Shown: positions 57,514-64,000 of the stretch, one piece after another | How the letters are laid out: every line of letters starts with the position of its first letter | Numbering within the stretch: the stretch's first letter is position 1 | Origin: Lasiosphaeris hirsuta | Lineage: Eukaryota; Ascomycota; Sordariomycetes; Sordariales; Lasiosphaeriaceae | Length of the DNA stretch: 64,000 bases | Assembly (NCBI GenBank): GCA_030549175.1 | Contig: JAUKUA010000007.1 | Location: forward strand, 2,108,001 to 2,172,000 | Reading direction: 5' to 3' | Notes under the pieces: generated by a model | Told to the model about the DNA's origin: nothing | Seen by the model: only the letters and a program-made list of their open reading frames with translations | Databases searched by the model: none | Translations under genes and position numbers: made by a program

Positions 57514-58664
57514 TCAAACAGTGCGGCTCTTTTGCCGTTTGGGGAGCGGGTTCTCTTGTGGTAGGAACAGGCCCGTTCGGAGCCGCAGTGAACTCGAGCC
57601 ATGGAGAGGACGACCGCCTGTGTCCCCTGCATTCTGTTGATTCAAGCAAGCTCCACGAGTCATCGATTCCGAGAATCCATGATCCCCTGTCACGGTCCCT
57701 GACGGACGGGGATAGTATTCCGGCATAGGGGAATCTGGGGGGGATGCCATGGGGTATTCGGATGTGTGGGAGGGGTGTGACATGTCATGAGATCTGGGTT
57801 GCGATGGGTTCGTAGCTAGGGGGCTCTCTGCATCATTTATGCTGTTGTTGGCGGGAGAGGCCGTTGAACCGGGCGTCGGGCCATCTTCCTTGCCTGTGGA
57901 CACATCAGCGAATATGATCGGCGGAAAACAGAGGCAGGCGAGCGGATGGGCATACAAGGGTTGGGGATGTCGGCGTCGTCTGGATATAGACTCCAGTATA
58001 TCTTCCTCCAGGTCAAGAATGGCAGGGGTTCGTTCTCCATCTCCACACTCGCCCCTCTGACTTGCCTACGAGGAAGTAGAATACTCCGCCACCGCTGTAT
58101 TTCATAGTCGGTGGATTGCTTTGTGGTCATCAATTAATGCGTCGCCCATTCTTCTTGCTCCCAAGGCCATGGCTGTTCTGCACAGCCGTCTCGTTCATGT
58201 GCCTTCTGGAGCAGCCCGAGAGCCGGTCTGTTGACCACGGGAAATTTGAACTTGCAATGGAGACACCAATATTGGGGCGAATGAACCCTCTTGAGGTGCT
58301 CACTCCAGTTGTGTTAGCGAACCATAGCATGGGGCTGTGTATCTTGTGGGAGTGAACGAACTTTAGCCTTTCAGTGTTGGGGAATGTATTGCTCTGGCGA
58401 CAATTCTTATACTTGTCGCCATCATCCCCGGCATGTGCACGAAGTGGACAGCGAAGCCTGAGGTCCCTTTTTCTTAGCATTCGTATGCTTCTTTGACTCC
58501 CTAAAGGTTGAGGACCCGCTACCAGTGCGTCGGCGTTTTGGGGGCATTCTCGGTAAAGGTAGGTAGGTGACCTGGGGAACGGTCGCCGTCTTGCTGTGAC
58601 CAGAGAGGGCCGAGCGAGGTCGTTTCGCAGCCAGGTGTCGCTCAATCAAATCTTGGCCACAAGA
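57514..58664 (-). pseudogene. Broken C2H2-like zinc-finger protein gene
   Basis: Pieces of a fungal C2H2-like protein lie in order on the minus strand. (1) A basic N-terminal part (MPPKRRRTGSGSS) to about 58470. (2) A shifted frame with RLRCPLRAHAGDDGDKYKNC, ending at 58362. (3) After a 59-nt intron-like gap (CTAAC branch), NEHLKRVHSPQYWCLHC and the following helix at 58302-58137. (4) After an in-frame TAA at 58134-58136, TTKQSTDYEIQRWRSIL and WRKIYWSLYPDDADIPNP to 57956. (5) After a second intron (GTATGC/CACAG), a Ser/Pro-rich tail to the TGA at 57514. The stop and the frame change in an A5 run (about 58468-58472) break the gene. The TAA may be a former CAA. Sequence error or an unrecognised intron cannot be excluded. 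Confidence 0.5.
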
Positions 58665-59170
58665 CTGGTTTTGTATGCAGGGAATTCGACATGGTGAGAG
58701 TAACTACCAAGTTGATTTGTGACGAAAGGTCGAGTTAGAGTGCCTAGGCAGGTAGGCTTTGTTCCCATTGACCGGTAGGTGACCTTGTGCTGAGAGATGG
58801 GAAACATCGCAGCGAGGTGTACCTGGTGTTGGTTTAGGTGGGCTGTGTCAGGGACGCGGCACGCGGGTTTTATCGCTACGATGTTTCGTAACTGCCCGGG
58901 CTGCCTGCTGCCTCCCATCCCATGCCATTTGAGATGGCGTGTTGCTGGATGGCGCCCTCCGTGTCTTCAATCCGGCTACCGGTTCACATACAGGCCAAAC
59001 GGAGCTCCTAGAAAGCATAGAGTAAAGTGGCGGTAACGGAGGTTGACAGGCTTCTCGCAACCTGCCATGATCATTGGTTCGCAATCATCCTGAAAACATC
59101 GCTGGGTGTTTCCCAGCTTCTTCAGCGAGATGGCCACTGCACGCTTAAAGCTCAACAACTCCCAGAGCCG
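58665..59170. other. Intergenic region
   Basis: Upstream of both the broken zinc-finger gene and the two-TM gene. No clear promoter motif or gene. Confidence 0.45.
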
Positions 59171-59841
59171 ATGATGGGCTTCCTCTCTCATTCATATTAT
59201 CTCTCTGTAAGTCCGCTCCCAGTGGGTGATATCGGTATTGGCTCTGCTAACACTTGTTGCTGGCACAGGCCCACTTGAACGACCTTGAAGCCGCCCAGTT
59301 CCCTCGCGAGATCATTCTCAGCGGCCGCAAGATTCAGCCAACTTTGACTACTTGTGAGTGCCCTTTCATGCTTTCATAAGTTTCATCTACCTCCCAAGTA
59401 GCTCTGGGTAGCCCCATCACCACTTCATCTCTACGAGACACTTGTCTTTGTTCTCTTACCCCATTATCTACCCTATGAGAAGACGGGGTTTTCCCAAATA
59501 GAAACCAAATCAAGTAACAACCTAACCCTGCTTTAGTGTTCGAGAAGCATACCATTCACGGCGGCGACGCCGTCTTCGCCGAGGTGTACCCATATACTGT
59601 CACAGGTTCCCCCTCGAGCAAGGTCATTGTCATCGCCTTCAAGCCCAAGAAGGGCGCTGTTTTCAGGGCGGTGCCGTGGAGATTGGCCCTTTCTCTCCTC
59701 CTGAGCATCATTGTCGGGCTTGTTGTGGGGTACTCGACTTCGAGTACTTCCAATGGCATCCAGGCTGGCTCGGGCGTCTTAGGGGTTATCGCGCTGCTGA
59801 TATCAGTGCCTTTGGTTGTTGTCTCTTGGACGAACAAGTGA
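59171..59841 (+). CDS. Small two-TM protein, function unknown
   Basis: Three exons, 59171-59206, 59269-59353 and 59537-59841, give 141 residues from the first of two adjacent ATGs. The introns are 62 nt (GTAAGT, CTAAC branch, CACAG) and 183 nt (GTGAGT, CTTTAG). The N-terminal half is soluble (AHLNDLEAAQFPREIILSG, then LFEKHTIHGGDAVFAEVYPY). The C-terminal part has two membrane helices with a short Ser/Gly loop: WRLALSLLLSIIVGLVVGY and SGVLGVIALLISVPLVVVSW. I do not recognise a named family. The N-terminus is uncertain: the frame stays open upstream to about 59027, so the real start may lie further left or in another exon. It sits next to the zinc-finger pseudogene in a gene-poor end. Confidence 0.6.
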
Positions 59842-62800
59842 TGTTGCCGATGTTGGAGGTCGAGAGCGGAGTAAAGTGTGAGCCCGGGAGAGCGTGTACA
59901 TACGGGGAAGTGGATACCTACTCGGCGGGTCAGAACCTTAACTGTTGTGATATTCCACGTTGGTCAGGTTGTATGTCGATACCCTGGATACCCCATACCC
60001 GTATTTCCTATCAATAAAGCAGTGGCATTGAACACATCAATGCCGAAGTGGTGCTCTGAATTTTTGAGAGGTAGATGGCTGCTAGCCGTGCCCTCAAGAC
60101 ACTGTTCGTAACTTCCTTGTTGGGAACTTGACAAGACGAGACAAGAGCTGGCAGCGGGGCAAAACGGGCTCCCCATGAAGTATGTGGTTCATCATACTCC
60201 TTGCCCCGATTTCCCAAGCGTGTTGACGGCCACACAATTTCATACCACTAACAAACACTCGGTGTAACGCTCAAATGACTCCGAGAGGGATACTTTCGAT
60301 AGCCTCTCAAAGACCTCTCAGGATCGTATGCCATCGAGGAAAACTCGTTGGTGACGAGGTGGACCAAAACAACTGGCTTCTGTCCCCCTCAGGGGTAATA
60401 AACAAAATAAAACATAGGTATGCAACACCCCCGCACAGAAGAACAAAAGCGACAAGTTACTTGCAAGTCGGCAAAGCAACAAATATCAGGTGGAGTGCAG
60501 CAGCACCTCTGATCCGCTCGCTATTACCCTCACAGCATTTCAACTAATGGCAGACTGCTACCGTCATTGGCCACCGGAAACAGCGACAACACCCCAAACC
60601 ACACAATCCTAGAAAACATGGCAACGCCTCGCCACACAACAACTCCGCAGCCAGAAGCTAGACAAGCCATCGTGTTCACTGGGTACAGTACGGAAGGCCA
60701 TCGGAATGAAGATAATGTCGAGAAAAACCGCGACAAGCCGATGCCGCCAACTCACCAATATAACCTGAGCGGAGTGGGTTTGATGCAGCGAAGGCCACAG
60801 TAACACTACTCTCGCCGCACGCTGTCTTACGGAGAGCAGAGAGGTAGCTGGCGCCACGGGAGAGGGCATAGTACCCCCGAAACCAAACTAAAGCTGGGAC
60901 CAGCTCAGTATTGTCTCTCTTACGAAGCTGGGGCTGTCGTACGTGACGTGACACACGTGTCGCACATTGATTAGCACAAAGAAGCTCGACAAGAGTTGCC
61001 TCTAGCGTCCCACCCTTGGTTTTGAGAACTGTCACCAAGCTCCAGGACAAGGCCGACATATATCGATAGTGTTATCCCTGGAAATAAGCCGGAAGGGGCT
61101 CCCCGAAACAAATAGCCGGCGCCACATTCCGAGATGCGGGATCTTCTCTCTCTCCCCGACTTACTCCACCGACCCGAGGTCTTCAAGACATGAAACAAGC
61201 CTCTCAATGCAGGCGATAAGGTATCCCGTACAGAGGGCGTGGTTGCTGCTGATGCTGCAGCAGTCGGTGGCCGAGAATACGGATAGGCACAGCCCACAAC
61301 GTGTAGTGGATGCGCCCAGGCACGGCGCGTCTCTTTCGGCCGGTTTGTTGCAGAGCTGGGACATTCTGGACCTTGAGCCAGCTTTGACCCATCAACCGAG
61401 GACAGGTTTGGAGGTTAAAAGCAGCCGAGTGTAGGTCGGCAGGAGTAGTGTTGCTGGCAACGTTACCAACGAATTTAAGCCGGAAAGGGGTTCATACAGC
61501 TCCGATTTGGGGCGGCAGAGATGAGCTTGGGAAGGGGGGCTAGTTTTTGTTTGGCCAGGCCTGCCATATCTCCGGAAGAGGGCCGAAGGGTGGGTGGTTC
61601 GCCTTCGCACGGCCCTATCTGCACGGTGCATGATGTGCAAAGATGGATCATGGTCGGCGGTCGGTCGTACAAAGGCCGTACTTTTGCTCCGAAGTGTGGG
61701 CTCAAGTGGGCTCTTGTTTGCCATCCGCTGAATGGGAAGCAATGCCTCATATTAGCCACTGTTTCCTGCGTAGCCGGAGGGCGTGTGGTTCAAACTGCCG
61801 ATAGGCCGTCCTGGGACCCGTCCCAGCTCCCAACTCGAACTCTCCCGGGTCCACCATCCCGGGCACGTAACGCCACAACCGCGCACTACAGGGGCGGCAA
61901 AGCGCCCTGGCCTCCCGCCTTCAGGCCCCCTTCCGTTGTTCCCAGAGGGAGTGGGTTGCTGGGCCACTTTGTTGCTGCTGATCCTTCGGACCCGAGTGGA
62001 AGAGACAGATCCGTGGGATATCAGGCTGAATAGAACCAATGACTCCGAAGTTAATCGCATGCGTTTTCTCTGTGGGACGGTGCGGCGACCGCGTGGCGAA
62101 ACCCAATGGGGCGTCTCGCTGTACCCCCGTTGTCCCAGGCTCCAGGGCCCAGATCCAACAATCCAGACGGAGGCAGGCCGTTGTTTAGGCCATGCGCCCA
62201 GTCCACGGCGCTGGGCAGAAGTCTGTTTCTGTGGCATTGCGTATCGGACTAGCTCGCCCCTCGCAGGCGCATACAAATGCACTACTACACTATATTGACT
62301 GGAGCCTAATGCTTGCGTCAACGTCAGAGCGGGTAGCCGGCGTGAAAGAGAGTTTTGCTCACCGGAGAGATCAGTCCACTTGTACATTGGATGGCGATAA
62401 TGGGGGCCAGGTCAAGGTTTGGGCCAAGGACTGGGACCCGGTCACCGCTTAGGTCGCGCATGCCATTGCCATGGACAAGGAATCGGTGGTGTCTCGAGAC
62501 ACGAGTCAAGAAAAGAAGGCGTAGAGCTGGGGCTGGGGATGGCACTGTCGGGTCGGGTGGAAAATACGGATAGGCGGGACGTTTGACAAGAAACCTGGAA
62601 CCGCCAAACCCATCACCCCGTGCTTGGCGTCCGGGGAAACCTTCTTTGTCGGCGCCATGCCGCTGCTGATGTCATAGGCACAAAGACTTGGGGAAATCGA
62701 GAAAACGAAAAAGATGACCAAGTGAGAAGGAACCTACTTGTTAAATTTAGCTGCAATCAATGTTTGATAGCGGCGAAGTGGGAAGGAGGATCTGACAGAT

Positions 62801-64000
62801 GCATTTGATATTGCTGTTCTGCACCTGCCAAAGATAGAGCTCCCATGTGGGGTTTAGATGCTGACTCCTCGACATCGAACTGGGGGGGGGAGCTCGACCT
62901 TAATCTTAGATTTATCATGCCGATTATGTTCTTTCAAGTTCTGTTGGACGGTTTGAGGATAGCAGACTGACTTCAACTGCGGAGTGAATTTATAGCAATA
63001 GCTCCTAGCAAAGTGTCATATCATATTACCGATAGCAAAACAGTCAAAAGAATAATACTCTTATCTCAACTTGAAAGCCTGTAATTCAAGGTCCGTTAGT
63101 AGTCGTGACCCTTGAAACACATATCCAGTGGCACCAATTTGTCACCTAAATACCTCAGGTCAACCGCTCTCGCCTCCTCCCAATTGGCAACACCTGACGA
63201 GGTACCACTTGAGGTAATCAAGTTAATAGTACTACATCCTCGTATTCGCTATCTCATCCATACACTGGTGATCACAAACTACCTACGTCCGACAATCACA
63301 CTTATCAGCCCCACCGCAATAATCCGGGATGCACTCTACCCTCCAAGTCTTACACTGGACCTAAAGAACGTCCCGGGGTTGTGCTGGGATGGACTCGATA
63401 GGGGCTTAGGTTGATGGGATGGGCTCAGTTAGCTGACTCAAACGTTAGTCCTGAACCTGTTTGTAGCTGCGTGGTCTAAATTATCGTTGCTAAATATTGC
63501 TTGTCAGGACTGTGTGGTGAGTTAGTTGAAGGAATCTCATGATGACTGCGCATTGAGGTTGTTGGCGGGGTGAGTTGCATTTCATTGGCTGTTCTCTAGG
63601 CAGATGGTCCAACCTAGGTCGGTGGACTCGTAGTGAGGATCATCACATTCTCCACAGATAGTACACATCTCAGTCCCCAATTATCTTGCCAAATCAGCCT
63701 AGGGTTACAGGGGAATCACCAAGACACCGTGAGGCTCGTTGACAGCCATGCATGGATTGCCTTTGCACCCAAGGACGTAGGTTAGTACCTAGGTAGTTAG
63801 AGAAGTCGTTTCTGATACTGTGGTCTCAGTGCTCATTCAAGCGTTTGGTCCAATGTTTGATATCTCTAGTCTGAATGCTCTTATATAATTATTGAAAAAA
63901 CTATGCGTATATTAAGCCGCCGTAATCTGAAATGCTGGTAAGGTTAATGTTAATGCTTTCAAGGCTTTACTTCCGTAACAACTTACAAGTCAAGCATATA
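59842..64000. other. Gene-poor right end
   Basis: About 4.2 kb without a supported gene. Frames around 61.5-62.4 kb overlap on both strands and have no domains. From about 62.7 kb onward the DNA becomes AT-richer, with frequent TA steps and repeated CCTAGG/ACCTAGGT-type hexamers (e.g. near 63614 and 63788). The 100-codon frame at 63112-63414 has no ATG at its start and no recognisable features. Confidence 0.5.

Noticed and set aside
63112..63414. 100-codon frame near the right edge
   Set aside because: Begins at TTG, has no domain and lies in AT-rich sequence.

Overview
The window is nuclear DNA of a filamentous ascomycete, most like a Sordariomycete; I cannot name the species. Genes are spliced with short introns (about 50-140 nt) that have GTRNGT-type donors, CTGAC or CTAAC branch points and AG acceptors. 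The proteins match Neurospora/Chaetomium-type families. There are no operons, CRISPR arrays, rRNA or convincing tRNA genes.

Left part (1-20 kb): the tail of an unidentified plus-strand gene; a conserved multi-pass membrane protein (minus); GET1 (minus), divergent from a PTAR1/Ecm9-type prenyltransferase-alpha-repeat protein (plus); a GPI-anchored aspartic protease behind a long gene-free leader; a vacuolar amino acid transporter; a spliced 29-residue Cys-rich peptide; a Rho1-type GTPase (minus) that lacks a readable CAAX box; and mitoribosomal protein uL24m.

Middle part (20-41 kb): a large conserved protein of unknown function (minus); an SPX/VTC polyphosphate-complex subunit (minus); an AT-rich patch with repeated AAAGGCCTTT palindromes; the seven-exon NADH/NADPH glutamate synthase (minus); then about 6.5 kb with no gene I can support.

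Right part (41-64 kb): APC15 and the SNARE BET1 (convergent); histone chaperone CHZ1; EMC10; the Pho80/PREG-type cyclin; the ARM-repeat GID subunit VID28/ARMC8 (divergent from PREG); an HSP30/opsin-related seven-helix protein; a broken C2H2-like zinc-finger gene; a small two-TM protein; and a gene-poor, increasingly AT-rich end.

Most genes are unrelated housekeeping functions: secretory pathway (GET1, BET1, EMC10), vacuole and phosphate (VTC subunit, amino acid transporter, PREG), nitrogen assimilation (GLT1), ubiquitin ligases (APC15, VID28), chromatin (CHZ1) and mitochondrial translation (uL24m). The points most worth a second look are the Cys-rich mini-gene, the unusual Rho1 tail, the zinc-finger pseudogene and the palindrome-repeat patch. 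All exon borders were read by eye from splice signals and reading frame.
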